A DNA stretch of 64,000 nucleotides from Clostridium sp. CS001 (GTDB taxonomy: Bacteria; Bacillota; Clostridia; Clostridiales; Clostridiaceae), in assembly GCF_020443565.1 (NCBI RefSeq), contig NZ_JAIZZN010000011.1:1-64000 (forward strand), given 5' to 3'. The notes under the pieces were generated by a model. It was not told where the DNA came from. It saw only the letters and a list, made by a program, of their open reading frames with translations, and ran no database searches. Below, one piece after another: positions 16,958 to 26,004 of this stretch. The position numbers and the translations under genes are program-made. Every line of letters begins with the position of its first letter. Position 1 is the stretch's first letter.

Positions 16958-17199
16958 TATAAAATCTTCCCGCAGTGACTTGCAATAAGAAACGACAAAA
17001 CAATTGAAATTTGATTTAGAAATTCTTCTTTTGCGAATATAAAATCCTCGTAAGCCTGCCAAGGACGGCAGGCTAGCGAACCCGAAGCAGGACGCTGAGT
17101 GTGAGCGCTAGAGGATTTTATATAAGCAAAAGATTAGAATTTCTTAATCAAATTCCTAGTTTTGAGTTCTTTTGCAAGGCACGTAGGGAAGATTTCATA
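16958..17199. repeat. Palindromic repeat family, copy B (242 bp)
   Basis: The outer arms TATAAAATCTTCCC and GGGAAGATTTCATA, the middle arms TTTGATTTAGAAATTCT and AGAATTTCTTAATCAAA, and the inner arms ATATAAAATCCTCG and AGAGGATTTTATAT are all visible. The core has GCCTGCCAAGGACGGCAGGC and GAGTGTGAGCGC. The right part encodes the last residues of the kinase-like gene that reads into it. Confidence 0.87.
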
Positions 17200-17726
17200 C
17201 TTCTTAATTTCTCTATAGCTCTCTTTATTACTTCCTCTGTATTCATGTGAGAAGTATCTATAACTAAATCATAATTACTCTCATCATTTATATCAACCTT
17301 ATAAATATCCTTAAATCTACTAACCTCTAGCCTTCTTCTTTCAATTATATTCTCTTTAGCTTCATTCCTTGAAGCGTATTTCTCTGATTTACCCCTATCA
17401 TCTTTCATGGCGCGGTCTACTGCAACCTCTAGGTCTACCTTTAAATAAATCTTAAAGGAATCCGGTATAAAGTTCCACGCAAGTCTAGCATCAAAAATAA
17501 AGTTGTTTTCTTTCTTTCCAATTTCCAATGTTCTATTGTCAACTTCATGATCTAAGTTATTATCTAGCATATACTGATTGTATTCTGTTATAGAGATGCC
17601 CTTTTCTATTGCTAAACTTCTTTGAAGCTCACCTACGCTAAAATAAGTATAATCCAAAGTCTCACTTATAGCCTTTGCAACAGTGCTCTTGCCTGAATAT
17701 AAGTCTCCTGTTATAGTTATTTTCAA
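17148..17726 (-). CDS. Cytidylate-kinase-like P-loop protein
   Basis: About 192 residues. The N-terminus KITITGDLYSGKSTVAKAI is a P-loop of the (d)CMP-kinase type, and FSVGELQRSLA, DARLAWNFIP and a lid region rich in Arg (NIIERRRLEVSRF) fit the cytidylate-kinase-like family. The true substrate is uncertain because these short relatives differ from Cmk. I prefer the TTG at 17724-17726, which has GGGGATGAT seven bases ahead and starts just before the P-loop as in relatives. An ATG at 17760-17762 would add 12 residues. The last 17 or so residues (KSSLRALQKNSKLGI) are encoded by the arm of repeat B, so the original C-terminus has been replaced. Confidence 0.78.
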   Translation of the reverse strand: MKITITGDLYSGKSTVAKAISETLDYTYFSVGELQRSLAIEKGISITEYNQYMLDNNLDHEVDNRTLEIGKKENNFIFDARLAWNFIPDSFKIYLKVDLEVAVDRAMKDDRGKSEKYASRNEAKENIIERRRLEVSRFKDIYKVDINDESNYDLVIDTSHMNTEEVIKRAIEKLRSMKSSLRALQKNSKLGI

Positions 17727-17899
17727 TTCAAAATCATCCCCTATATTAGAATTTATTACCATGAATAACTCATCCGCCTATAGTACTAATTATACTTTAA
17801 AAACATACATTTTGGTACTATTAGCATGTCACAACTATTATGGTCTATTCATATTATACATAGTGATTATTTAATTTAATCGCCATAAGGAGGTAAGCT

Positions 17900-18439
17900 A
17901 TGTACCAAAATCAATATATGATGTGTAATATGAATCTATTGGAAAAATCCTTAGAAGGAATTAAAGCAGCAGCTTCTGGTGAAAGAGAAGATGAATTATT
18001 CTATGATTACTTAATAAGTGTCGCTCCTACAGAAGATGAAAAAGTCATTATTGCCTCAATAAGAGATGATGAACGTGGACATAATAAAATGTTTAGACAA
18101 ATATATAAAAGCATCACTGGTGTGACTCTACCCCCTAGTTCAGATTCAGACGGAGAATTTACCAAACCTATCTCTTATATTGAAGGCATTAAAAAAGCGC
18201 TATTTGGAGAACTTTCCGCTGTAGAAAAATACAGACAAATCAGAATGGGACTTCCAACTACAATGTATAGAGATATACTCTTCAACATCATAACCGACGA
18301 AATAAAGCACAGCGCAAAATATAATTACTTATTCACGCTAAACAGCCATAACATGCATATGGATATGCAAAGAACAATGCCCACCTCCATAAATGCAGAC
18401 AAATTTTATCCACATAATTGGACGGATTATATAAAGTAA
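17900..18439 (+). CDS. Ferritin-like (rubrerythrin-type) domain protein
   Basis: 179 residues forming a four-helix ferritin-like bundle. Carboxylate and histidine ligands of a di-iron centre are visible in pairs: GEREDELFYDYL, RDDERGHNKMF, GELSAVEKYR and ITDEIKHSAKYNYL. The protein resembles the YhjR/rubrerythrin-like group, which lacks the rubredoxin tail. A role in oxidative or iron stress is plausible by family; a spore-coat role is also described for some relatives. A strong AAGGAGGT site lies seven bases ahead of the ATG. Monocistronic; repeat C lies 114 bp behind it. Confidence 0.87.
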   Translation: MYQNQYMMCNMNLLEKSLEGIKAAASGEREDELFYDYLISVAPTEDEKVIIASIRDDERGHNKMFRQIYKSITGVTLPPSSDSDGEFTKPISYIEGIKKALFGELSAVEKYRQIRMGLPTTMYRDILFNIITDEIKHSAKYNYLFTLNSHNMHMDMQRTMPTSINADKFYPHNWTDYIK

Positions 18440-18552
18440 TTATGAGATTTCCCCTAAATGATTTCTAAGAAGAAACAAAACTATTAAAACTTAATCTATA
18501 ATCCAAGATACTCTCTATTACCCACCCCTCCAAACTGCATATATAAAATTAG

Positions 18553-18661
18553 TATGAGATTTCTCCGAGGTGACTTGCAATAAGAAACGATAAAACTAGA
18601 ACTTTTATTTAGAAATTCTAGTTTTAAGTTCTTATTGCAAGGCACGCAGGAGAAATCTCAT
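18553..18661. repeat. Palindromic repeat family, reduced copy C (109 bp)
   Basis: Only the outer and middle arms are present: TATGAGATTTCTCC ... GGAGAAATCTCAT, TTGCAATAAGAA ... TTCTTATTGCAA, and AAAACTAGAA ... TTCTAGTTTT. The inner GC-rich core of copies A, B and D is missing. The transcript would fold as one long hairpin. Confidence 0.88.
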
Positions 18662-18780
18662 GCTGCTTTAAACACTCATTGACAGAATTAGGATTTAGGG
18701 CTACAATTTAATTAAATGTTATGTAATAACCATTATCGTTTTATATTAGTTTTTACAAATCGAAAAGGACGGTGACTAGT

Positions 18781-20277
18781 ATGATATTTCAATGCAAAAG
18801 TATAAACTTTTACAACAATGAAGCTGAAACAAAACTTGTTACATATTTTGAGGGTTCAAGCCCAGATAACTTAAATTTGGTTTTAGACAATGATATGATT
18901 AATAAAATTAAATTTGTTTTAGATAGTGAAGATTTTAAAGGCAAGCAAGGCGAGGTTCAAAACATTAATTTATTTAGAACTGAATGTCCTAAGAACATAA
19001 TGTTAGTAGGCATTGGCAAAAAAGAAGACTTCAATTTAGATAAATTAAGAAAATCTATAGGAAAAGCAACAAAAGAGGCTGCAAAACTAAAATCTAAATC
19101 CATTGATTTAAACATAGAAAATTTACTTAGTGTAATGAGTTTAGATGAAACTATGCGAACTATATCTGAGGCAGCAGTGATGTCTAGTTATAAGTTTGAT
19201 AAGTATAAGTCAGATAAAAAAGCTTCAACATTAGAAGAATTCAACATAATATACACAGATGAAAATCAATTAAAGGATATTAATAAGGGAATTAATGAGG
19301 GCTCAATCCTTGGACAAGCTAACTTATTAGCTAGAACCTTAGTTAATGAACCTTCTAATGTACTTGGACCTATTGAACTGGCAGAGCAGGCAAAAAAGGC
19401 TGGCGATGAAAGTGGTTTTGAAGTAGAGATATTTGATGAAGTTTCTATAAAGGAACTAAACATGCAAGCATTTCTTGCGGTAGCTAGAGCTTCTGTTAAA
19501 CCACCAAGACTTATTGTAATGAGGTACAACGGAAATCCCGAAAAGAAAGAAGAAATATTAGGACTTGTTGGTAAGGGTCTTACTTATGACAGTGGTGGAT
19601 TATCTATAAAGCCTACTAACTCAATGGTTTCCATGAAATCTGATATGGGTGGTGCTGCGGCTGTAATTGGTGCTATGACTGCCATAACAAAACTAAAAGC
19701 AAAAGTTAATGTGGTAGCGGTAGTTGCTGCTTGTGAAAATATGATTGATGGTGATGGTTACAGACCAGGTGACATAATTGGCTCTATGGGTGGTAAAACT
19801 ATAGAAGTACTTAACACTGACGCAGAAGGAAGATTAACTCTTGCAGATGCAGTGCACTATATAATTGAAAAAGAGCATGCAACTAAAGTAGTAGATATTG
19901 CTACATTAACTGGTGCAGTGCTTTCAGCTTTAGGTACTACAGCTACAGGAGTAGTTTCAAACAATGATTTCTTTTATACAAGACTGGAACAGGCATCAAA
20001 AATATGTGATGAAAAGATTTGGAGATTACCTGCCTTTGATGAATATAAAGAATTAATAAAGTCTGATGTAGCTGACCTTAAAAATATAGGTGGTCCAAAC
20101 GCTGGAAGTATAACTGCTGGACTATTTATTGGTGAATTTGTTAAGGAAAAGCCTTGGCTACACCTTGATATAGCTGGAACTTCTTGGGCTGACAAAGATG
20201 TTGATTATTGCTCTAAGGGTGGAACCGGTGTTGGTGCTAGACTTCTGTATCACTTAGTTAAGCAACTAGAAAATTAG
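18781..20277 (+). CDS. pepA: Leucyl aminopeptidase (M17)
   Basis: 498 residues. It is a two-metal cytoplasmic aminopeptidase removing N-terminal residues, active as a hexamer in the family. The catalytic domain has the M17 blocks KGLTYDSGGLSIKP, MKSDMGGAAAV and NTDAEGRLTLADA, with the metal ligands Asp and Glu and the active-site Lys and Arg in place. The N-terminal domain is the usual divergent macro-like fold. The ATG at 18781 is chosen because AAGGACGGTGA lies just ahead; the GTG at 18772 is inside that site. A strong terminator follows. Confidence 0.96.
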   Translation: MIFQCKSINFYNNEAETKLVTYFEGSSPDNLNLVLDNDMINKIKFVLDSEDFKGKQGEVQNINLFRTECPKNIMLVGIGKKEDFNLDKLRKSIGKATKEAAKLKSKSIDLNIENLLSVMSLDETMRTISEAAVMSSYKFDKYKSDKKASTLEEFNIIYTDENQLKDINKGINEGSILGQANLLARTLVNEPSNVLGPIELAEQAKKAGDESGFEVEIFDEVSIKELNMQAFLAVARASVKPPRLIVMRYNGNPEKKEEILGLVGKGLTYDSGGLSIKPTNSMVSMKSDMGGAAAVIGAMTAITKLKAKVNVVAVVAACENMIDGDGYRPGDIIGSMGGKTIEVLNTDAEGRLTLADAVHYIIEKEHATKVVDIATLTGAVLSALGTTATGVVSNNDFFYTRLEQASKICDEKIWRLPAFDEYKELIKSDVADLKNIGGPNAGSITAGLFIGEFVKEKPWLHLDIAGTSWADKDVDYCSKGGTGVGARLLYHLVKQLEN

Positions 20278-20294
20278 AAGATTATAGACATTTA

Positions 20295-20341
20295 AAATAA
20301 AGCTATCAAAACACCTCTCAGGTATTTTGATAGCTTTATTT
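20295..20341 (+). terminator. Terminator of pepA
   Basis: AAATAAAGCTATCAAAA pairs perfectly with TTTTGATAGCTTTATTT across a 13-base loop, and lies 17 bp behind the stop codon. Confidence 0.88.
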
Positions 20342-20494
20342 GGATATATTTACTATATCTCTAATTGCGATTGTTCCCTTTAGTATGATATCATATATCT
20401 AATAAAGATAACTAAAACAATACTTTTTCCATGTTATATATTTTCTAAATAATTAATAATTGTTTAGCACCCATGAAATCAATAGGAGGAAAGC

Positions 20495-22318
20495 ATGAAA
20501 ACTGAAGAAACACTTTATATTAATCGAAAAAAGCATTTTGAGAGTCTACTAAAAAGCCAAAATCAAACCATAAGTTTTATAAGTTTATTAAGATTTGTAA
20601 TCTTCGTAAGTGGCGTAGGCTTTACAATCTTTTTCTATTTAAATGATGCTTATTATTTAAGCCTTGCTGTATTAGGTACAGCATCTATAGCCTTTACACT
20701 TTTTGCAATTAGACACAGAAAGGTAAAGCATAACAAAATTCGTTGTGCTATTTTATGCGATATTAATGAAAACTCAATAAGGCGAGTTAATAATAATTGG
20801 AAGGACTTCTCGGATAGTGGTGAAGATTTCATTGATGAAGACCATAATTACTCAAAAGATCTAGATATATTTGGTGAGAACTCTCTTTTTCAATGGATAA
20901 ATACCGGCATAACCTATATTGGAAGGAAAAGACTTAAAGATTCCTTATCCTCACCTAAGTATACTGCGCAGGAAATATACAAGAGACAAGAAGCTATAAA
21001 AGAACTCTCAAATAATATTAGCTGGACGCAGAGATTTGCAGCAGAAGCAATACTTAGTGAAAATAAAAATCATAACCCTGATGAGTTGTTTAAATGGACG
21101 GAGGAGAAAAATGAGTTTTTTCTAAAACCCTTGGTAATAACTGTTATAAGGACATTGCCAGTAATAACCATACTCCTTCTTATATCATCTTTTATTTTTC
21201 CACAGGTATCTTATAAAATCGGTCTTTTAGGTATTGTGTTACATATAATACTCCTTGCGGCTGGGTATAAAGAGATAGCTAATAATTTAGATACTATATA
21301 TAAATATAAAGATAGCATTCTTGTATACAATAATCTTCTTATGCATATAGAAAAGAAGAACTTCAAATCAGAGTATTTGATAAAGTTAAAAGAAAAACTT
21401 TTAAATAATGAAAAACTCACAGCTTCTTTTCAGATTAAGAAATTAGCAAATTTAGTAACACTAATATCTGATAGGAAAAATATTTACTATCTACCCATAA
21501 ATATCCTTGGACTCTGGGATTATCAATGTTTAATTAATCTACAACGTTTTAAGAAAGCTAGTGGTGCTTCTTTAAAGCCTTGGCTAGAAGTTATTGGGGA
21601 AATGGAATCATTAAACAGTCTATCAACTATTGCCTATGAGAATAGTGATTGGACAATGCCAATATTTGAAACCTCTTCTCCTATTTTTAAAACTAAGCAT
21701 ATAGGCCACCCACTCCTTGGAAATAGTAGAGTATATAATGATATTCTCATAGAAAAATCACAAAATGTTATTTTAATAACTGGTTCTAATATGTCAGGGA
21801 AAAGCACACTGCTTAGAACTTGCGGTATTAACTTGGTTTTAGCTTATGCAGGGGCACCAGTGTGTGCTGAAAGTTTTAACTGCTCTATTATGGATATTTA
21901 TACATGCATGAGGACAAGTGATAATTTAGAAAAAAACATTTCTTCCTTCTATGCAGAACTTTTAAGAATAAAAAAACTTGTAACTGCCACAAAAGACAAG
22001 GCTCCGCTTTTCTTCTTATTAGATGAAATATTTAAAGGAACAAACTCCATAGATAGGCATACGGGTGCCAAGGTTTTAGTAACCAAACTAAGCACTGAGA
22101 ATGCGCTAGGCTTTGTATCTACACATGATTTAGAACTAGGTGACATAGAAAATAGTAATAGCAAAGTTAGAAATTATCATCTTAAAGAATATTATAAGGA
22201 TGATAAATTATACTTTGACTATAAACTTAGACCAGGGGTGTCTACTACTAGAAATGCATTATACTTAATGAAAATGGCAGGACTTGAGATCCCGCCAGAT
22301 ATTGAAACTCCAGAATAA
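20495..22318 (+). CDS. Membrane-anchored MutS-family ATPase
   Basis: 607 residues. The C-terminal 200 residues are a MutS ATPase: Walker A GSNMSGKS at 430-437, FFLLDEIFKGTNSIDRH as Walker B near 506 and a VSTHDLELG switch. The N-terminal half has two hydrophobic pairs (about 28-70 and 215-260), so it is membrane-attached, and it lacks the mismatch-recognition domain and Phe-x-Glu motif of MutS1. Such MutS-like membrane ATPases are widespread in Firmicutes and Bacteroidetes with unknown function. It is not expected to do mismatch repair. The ATG follows GGAGGAAAGC. The next small gene lies 205 bp downstream. Confidence 0.88.
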   Translation: MKTEETLYINRKKHFESLLKSQNQTISFISLLRFVIFVSGVGFTIFFYLNDAYYLSLAVLGTASIAFTLFAIRHRKVKHNKIRCAILCDINENSIRRVNNNWKDFSDSGEDFIDEDHNYSKDLDIFGENSLFQWINTGITYIGRKRLKDSLSSPKYTAQEIYKRQEAIKELSNNISWTQRFAAEAILSENKNHNPDELFKWTEEKNEFFLKPLVITVIRTLPVITILLLISSFIFPQVSYKIGLLGIVLHIILLAAGYKEIANNLDTIYKYKDSILVYNNLLMHIEKKNFKSEYLIKLKEKLLNNEKLTASFQIKKLANLVTLISDRKNIYYLPINILGLWDYQCLINLQRFKKASGASLKPWLEVIGEMESLNSLSTIAYENSDWTMPIFETSSPIFKTKHIGHPLLGNSRVYNDILIEKSQNVILITGSNMSGKSTLLRTCGINLVLAYAGAPVCAESFNCSIMDIYTCMRTSDNLEKNISSFYAELLRIKKLVTATKDKAPLFFLLDEIFKGTNSIDRHTGAKVLVTKLSTENALGFVSTHDLELGDIENSNSKVRNYHLKEYYKDDKLYFDYKLRPGVSTTRNALYLMKMAGLEIPPDIETPE

Positions 22319-22523
22319 ATCTATGGTTTTGTGTTCCTTTTTAGATTTTTTATAAATTAAAATTTTATTTTTTTTGATTTTTTGCAAATAAATCTTTACA
22401 TTTATTTATGATTAACAATTTAACCATGTATATATCTTAGCAATTTCCCTGTGTTTCAATAGTCTTTAAATTTTACTTTTGGACAAAATAATATTATAGA
22501 ATTACGATGAAAGGAGAAATGTT

Positions 22524-22667
22524 ATGAAGCTTAATTTAATTTTAAAAAATTTTATTATATTAATTGCAATAACTGTTTCTCTAAAAGGTTCTTTTTATGT
22601 TGATTCTACAAAAGGAGAAGGAGATTATAAAGATACTTACGGTGTTCAATTAGTTTTAGCCAACTAA
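22524..22667 (+). CDS. 47-residue secreted or membrane peptide
   Basis: The short frame reads MKLNLILKNFIILIAITVSL, then a hydrophilic tail of about 27 residues ending GVQLVLAN. AAAGGAG lies eight bases before the ATG and a strong hairpin follows 24 bp behind the stop, so it looks like an expressed unit. The form (basic N-terminus, hydrophobic core, short polar tail) is that of exported signalling peptides or small membrane proteins. No partner receptor is next to it. I do not recognise a family. Confidence 0.65.
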   Translation: MKLNLILKNFIILIAITVSLKGSFYVDSTKGEGDYKDTYGVQLVLAN

Positions 22668-22689
22668 GAAATATATTACAAAAAAATTA

Positions 22690-22738
22690 AAAAAAGTTGC
22701 ACCGGCTTTCCTGTGAAAGCCTGTACAACTTTTTTTAA
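22690..22738. terminator. Bidirectional terminator between small peptide gene and galE
   Basis: AAAAAAAGTTG-CACCGGCTTTC pairs with GAAAGCCTGTA-CAACTTTTTTT with a small mismatch. A-run and T-run flank it, so it can end both convergent transcripts. Confidence 0.85.
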
Positions 22739-22742
22739 ACTT

Positions 22743-23729
22743 TTATTTATTGTAACCCTCGGGATGATTTTTGTGCCATTTCCAAGCTGTTTCAATAATA
22801 TTTTCTAAAGAATTATATTTTGGTTCCCATCCAAGAACTTCACGAGCTTTGTCACTAGAAGCTATTAACACTGCAGGATCACCAGCACGCCTTGTGGTAA
22901 CTTCTGCTTTAATTTCATGTCCTGTAACTCTTCTTGTTACATCTATTACTTCCTTAACAGAAAAGCCTTTTCCATTTCCTAAATTACAAATTATACTGTC
23001 ATTACCTTGTCTAAGTCTTTGCACTGCCAGTAAATGAGCATTTGCTAGGTCTGTTACATGGATATAATCCCTAACGCAGGTACCATCTTCTGTATTATAG
23101 TCATCTCCAAATACCATAATCTTTTCCCTTTGACCTAGTGCAACCTGAAGGATGAGAGGAATTAAATGAGATTCTGGTCTGTGGTCTTCTCCTATATTTC
23201 CGCTTATATGAGCACCAGCTGCATTAAAATATCTTAAAGCCGTATATTTTATGCCATAAGCATTGTCACACCATTTTAAAATCTTCTCAACTGCAAGTTT
23301 GGATTCTCCGTAAGGATTCGTAGGAAAAGTTTTATCTTCTTCAAGTATAGGTATATTATCTGGCTCGCCGTAAGTTGCTGCTGTGGATGAAAATACTATA
23401 TATTTAACATTGTGATTTCTCATAGCCTTGAGTAAATTTATAGTAGAACCAATATTATTTTCAAAATACTTTAAAGGCTCAGTAACACTTTCTCCTACCA
23501 GTGAGTCTGCTGCAAAATCTATAACTGCATCTATAGTATTCTCAGTGAAAATATTATTAAGTATATCATCATCTCTTAAATCTCCACAGTAAAGTTTCCC
23601 GCCCAGTAATGAATCCTTATGCCCTGTTTGCAAATTATCTAAAACAACTACCTGTTCTCCTTTTTCTAAAAGCTCAGCTACCATATGACTTCCAATATAA
23701 CCTGCTCCACCACATACTAAAATAGCCAT
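22743..23729 (-). CDS. galE: UDP-glucose 4-epimerase
   Basis: 328 residues. Interconverts UDP-glucose and UDP-galactose with bound NAD. The Rossmann motif GGAGYIGSH is at residues 7-15, SSTAATYGE supplies the catalytic Ser/Thr and YGESK the Tyr-x-x-x-Lys pair. [21 protein letters not shown] and [18 protein letters not shown] are GalE-specific. It supplies galactose for surface polymers but lies 1 kb before the polysaccharide locus proper. GGGGGA precedes the ATG at 23727-23729. Confidence 0.96.
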   Translation of the reverse strand: MAILVCGGAGYIGSHMVAELLEKGEQVVVLDNLQTGHKDSLLGGKLYCGDLRDDDILNNIFTENTIDAVIDFAADSLVGESVTEPLKYFENNIGSTINLLKAMRNHNVKYIVFSSTAATYGEPDNIPILEEDKTFPTNPYGESKLAVEKILKWCDNAYGIKYTALRYFNAAGAHISGNIGEDHRPESHLIPLILQVALGQREKIMVFGDDYNTEDGTCVRDYIHVTDLANAHLLAVQRLRQGNDSIICNLGNGKGFSVKEVIDVTRRVTGHEIKAEVTTRRAGDPAVLIASSDKAREVLGWEPKYNSLENIIETAWKWHKNHPEGYNK

Positions 23730-23819
23730 TATTAAATCCCCCTAAAAATTATTATGAAATATAACAATTACATATATAACATTATTTTAACACAAATATA
23801 TCAATATGCAAAAACGCAA

Positions 23820-23859
23820 AAACCTACCAAAGTACATAATTTCGTACTTTGGTAGGTTT
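23820..23859. terminator. Perfect 16-bp terminator hairpin
   Basis: AAACCTACCAAAGTAC pairs perfectly with GTACTTTGGTAGGTTT across an 8-base loop. It lies directly behind the secreted-protein gene on the minus strand and is followed there by a TTGCGTTTTTG tail. Confidence 0.85.
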
Positions 23860-23868
23860 ATCTTATTT

Positions 23869-24591
23869 TTATTTATGTTTGTGTTGGTGATTTTTATGTA
23901 ATACCTTTTGTATCTCTTTTTCTTGTTTCTTTGTTATAGTGCCATTATCAACAAGCACTTTCATTGAATTAATCTTAGTATCCTTCATTTTTTTCATGTG
24001 TTTTTCTCTTTCTTCCTTTGTCATATCTTTCATTTTTTTATATTCTTCTTTTCTTTGTGTTTCTACTGCCATTATAACTTCTTCTACCTTGTTTTTTTGC
24101 TCAATTGTTATCACTTTATTATCTACAAGAGTAGTTAAGCCCTTTTGCAATTCCTCTTTTCTAATCTCTGCCTTTTTAATATACATTTTTTCATGAAGCA
24201 TACCAGCCTTTTCCTTAGTTAAAATGCCCTCAGTTACTAACGCATTAAACAATCCGCCTTTTTCTTTTTTGCATTTCTTGCCACTCTCACATTTTTTATC
24301 TGATTTTTCAGCTAAATATTTTAATACCTTTTCACCTTCATCTCTTGTAATAATGTTTGCTTCTACGCTCTCTTTAATTACAAGTTCAAATGTCCCCTTC
24401 ATTTCTGCCTGTGCTGATTCCTCTATCTTTTTCTTGTCCATAGAATCTTTGAAATTAATACTTGTAACTGGTTTTACTGCTAAATTGTTTTCTTTATTTG
24501 CTGCAGCAAAACTAATATTGGTTCCGGAAAATGTTAAGCCCGCGCATAACATTCCACTTAATACTTTCATTCTTAAAGATATATTTTTCAT
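23869..24591 (-). CDS. Secreted protein with four helix-turn repeats
   Basis: 240 residues with a clear signal peptide (MKVLSGMLCAGLTFSG ... ISFAAA). The mature part contains four imperfect units: ESVEANIITRDEGEKVLKYL, LVTEGILTKEKAGMLHEKM, LVDNKVITIEQKNKVEEVI and LVDNGTITKKQEKEIQKVL. Each is a short helix, a turn with the pattern x-G/N/K-x-I-T, then a Lys/Glu-rich helix. The C-terminus is His/Lys-rich (HKNHQHKHK) and could bind metal. Similar repeats occur in uncharacterised clostridial exported proteins. AAAGGAG precedes the ATG. Function unknown. Confidence 0.85.
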   Translation of the reverse strand: MKNISLRMKVLSGMLCAGLTFSGTNISFAAANKENNLAVKPVTSINFKDSMDKKKIEESAQAEMKGTFELVIKESVEANIITRDEGEKVLKYLAEKSDKKCESGKKCKKEKGGLFNALVTEGILTKEKAGMLHEKMYIKKAEIRKEELQKGLTTLVDNKVITIEQKNKVEEVIMAVETQRKEEYKKMKDMTKEEREKHMKKMKDTKINSMKVLVDNGTITKKQEKEIQKVLHKNHQHKHK

Positions 24592-24714
24592 TTGTAATCT
24601 CCTTTTAATGAATTTTTCACCTATTAATTTACTTACCCATTAATCTTTTTCACATACTTATTATTACCCTAGTGCTGTGGTTTATATTCTAAATTTTGAA
24701 TTTGTAATTTAAAT

Positions 24715-24740
24715 TAAAAAACTTGCCACTTGAGTGGCAC
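24715..24740 (-). terminator. Rho-independent terminator behind the LCP gene
   Basis: On the minus strand TGCCAC-TCAA-GTGGCA is followed by AGTTTTTTAA. Confidence 0.83.
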
Positions 24741-24760
24741 CACATCTAGTATTATATTTT

Positions 24761-25801
24761 TTAAAATAGTGGATCTTTAGATACAGGCTTTATGTCTTCA
24801 TAAATAAATTTATGAAGCTGCTCTGTAGTAGTCTCCGTATCGGCAAACAAATACCACACTCCATCCATGATCTTACCCTGGCAGAATCCATCCAATGGAA
24901 ATCTCTGCTGCTCTAATGTCATTTTCTTTGCAGTAATCACATTTATACCGAGCTTTACAATGTCCATACTTTTCATGCTTGTTTCAGTAAACGGCAAAAG
25001 ATTAGAAACAGCAGATGGAACTTCTGTTACTTTTAGCGATTGCATCTTTGTAAGCATTGCTGTTAACACAGTTCTTTGCCTTTCTGTTCTCACAAAATCT
25101 CCACCCTCAGTATAACGTATTCTTGAATATGCAACTGCTTGCAGTCCGTTTAAGTTTTGGCTTCCGGCCTTTGTAACTGTAGGTACTAATTTCCCCTCAA
25201 TTTTAGCAACTTCGTTCATATAACCATTTATCAAACTTATTTCCTCCTCAGTTATGTCAATAGTTACTCCACCAATAGCATCAATTAGTTTTTCGCAATT
25301 AAAGAAATCAACAGCCACGTAATCCCTAATGTTTAAATTAAAATTTTCATTAATAGTCCTTATAGCAAGCTGTGGTCCACCGTAAGCGTAGGCATGGTTG
25401 ATTTTTGTTTCACCATGATCCTTTATTTTCACATAGGTATCTCTCATAATGGAGGATATTTTAATCTTATTATGTTTTTCATCTATAGAAAGTATCATTA
25501 TACAATCCGAGCGACTTGGTTCATTCTTGTCCCTTCTATCTAAACCAAAAAAAGCGATATTAATTATATCCTTGTTTTCTAATTCCACCTCATTAATTTC
25601 TACAAGCTCTTCACTATCTACTAAAGGTAATTTATTCACTTTTAAAGGTAGCCTAGGTTTAATCCCCAAATACTCATCAGTTTTTGATATGTTTACAGTT
25701 TCTATTTTGCTAAATTGATAAAAGGTGTAACTAAATGATCCAATAAAAGTTAGTATAATAATGATTACTGTACTTAAAATAAGTTTTGTGCTTAGTTTCA
25801 T
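24761..25801 (-). CDS. LytR-CpsA-Psr (LCP) family ligase
   Basis: 346 residues. An N-terminal membrane helix (STVIIIILTFIGSFSY) anchors an extracellular LCP domain. Conserved features are IAFFGLDRRD, SDCIMILSID, ISSIMRDTYV, the KINHAYAYGG block, VAVDFFNCEKLIDAIGGVTID and AYSRIRYTEGGDFVRTERQ with the phosphate-binding arginines. By family, LCP proteins transfer lipid-linked polysaccharides onto peptidoglycan, which suits the polysaccharide genes that follow. A decayed partial copy lies at about 29345-29650. The 5' region with GGTGAGAG precedes the ATG. Confidence 0.95.
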   Translation of the reverse strand: MKLSTKLILSTVIIIILTFIGSFSYTFYQFSKIETVNISKTDEYLGIKPRLPLKVNKLPLVDSEELVEINEVELENKDIINIAFFGLDRRDKNEPSRSDCIMILSIDEKHNKIKISSIMRDTYVKIKDHGETKINHAYAYGGPQLAIRTINENFNLNIRDYVAVDFFNCEKLIDAIGGVTIDITEEEISLINGYMNEVAKIEGKLVPTVTKAGSQNLNGLQAVAYSRIRYTEGGDFVRTERQRTVLTAMLTKMQSLKVTEVPSAVSNLLPFTETSMKSMDIVKLGINVITAKKMTLEQQRFPLDGFCQGKIMDGVWYLFADTETTTEQLHKFIYEDIKPVSKDPLF

Positions 25802-25918
25802 TTTTTATACTCTCACCTCCGTTATTGCTAATATATATCAACGCAAATCATAATACCCTTATCCATATTATGCCAAACATGATGTTTCTTATACTTCTTT
25901 TTAGTAGTTATGGATAAA

Positions 25919-25966
25919 AAAAATACCGAGTAAATAGTTATTAAAACTATCTACTCGGTATTTCTC
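25919..25966 (-). terminator. Terminator behind vanZ-like gene
   Basis: AAATACCGAGTAAATAGT pairs with ACTATCTACTCGGTATTT (one mismatch) and has A/T runs on both sides. Confidence 0.82.
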
Positions 25967-26004
25967 ATTTATAATTCCCAATTTAATTTTTATAAAAATT
26001 TACT

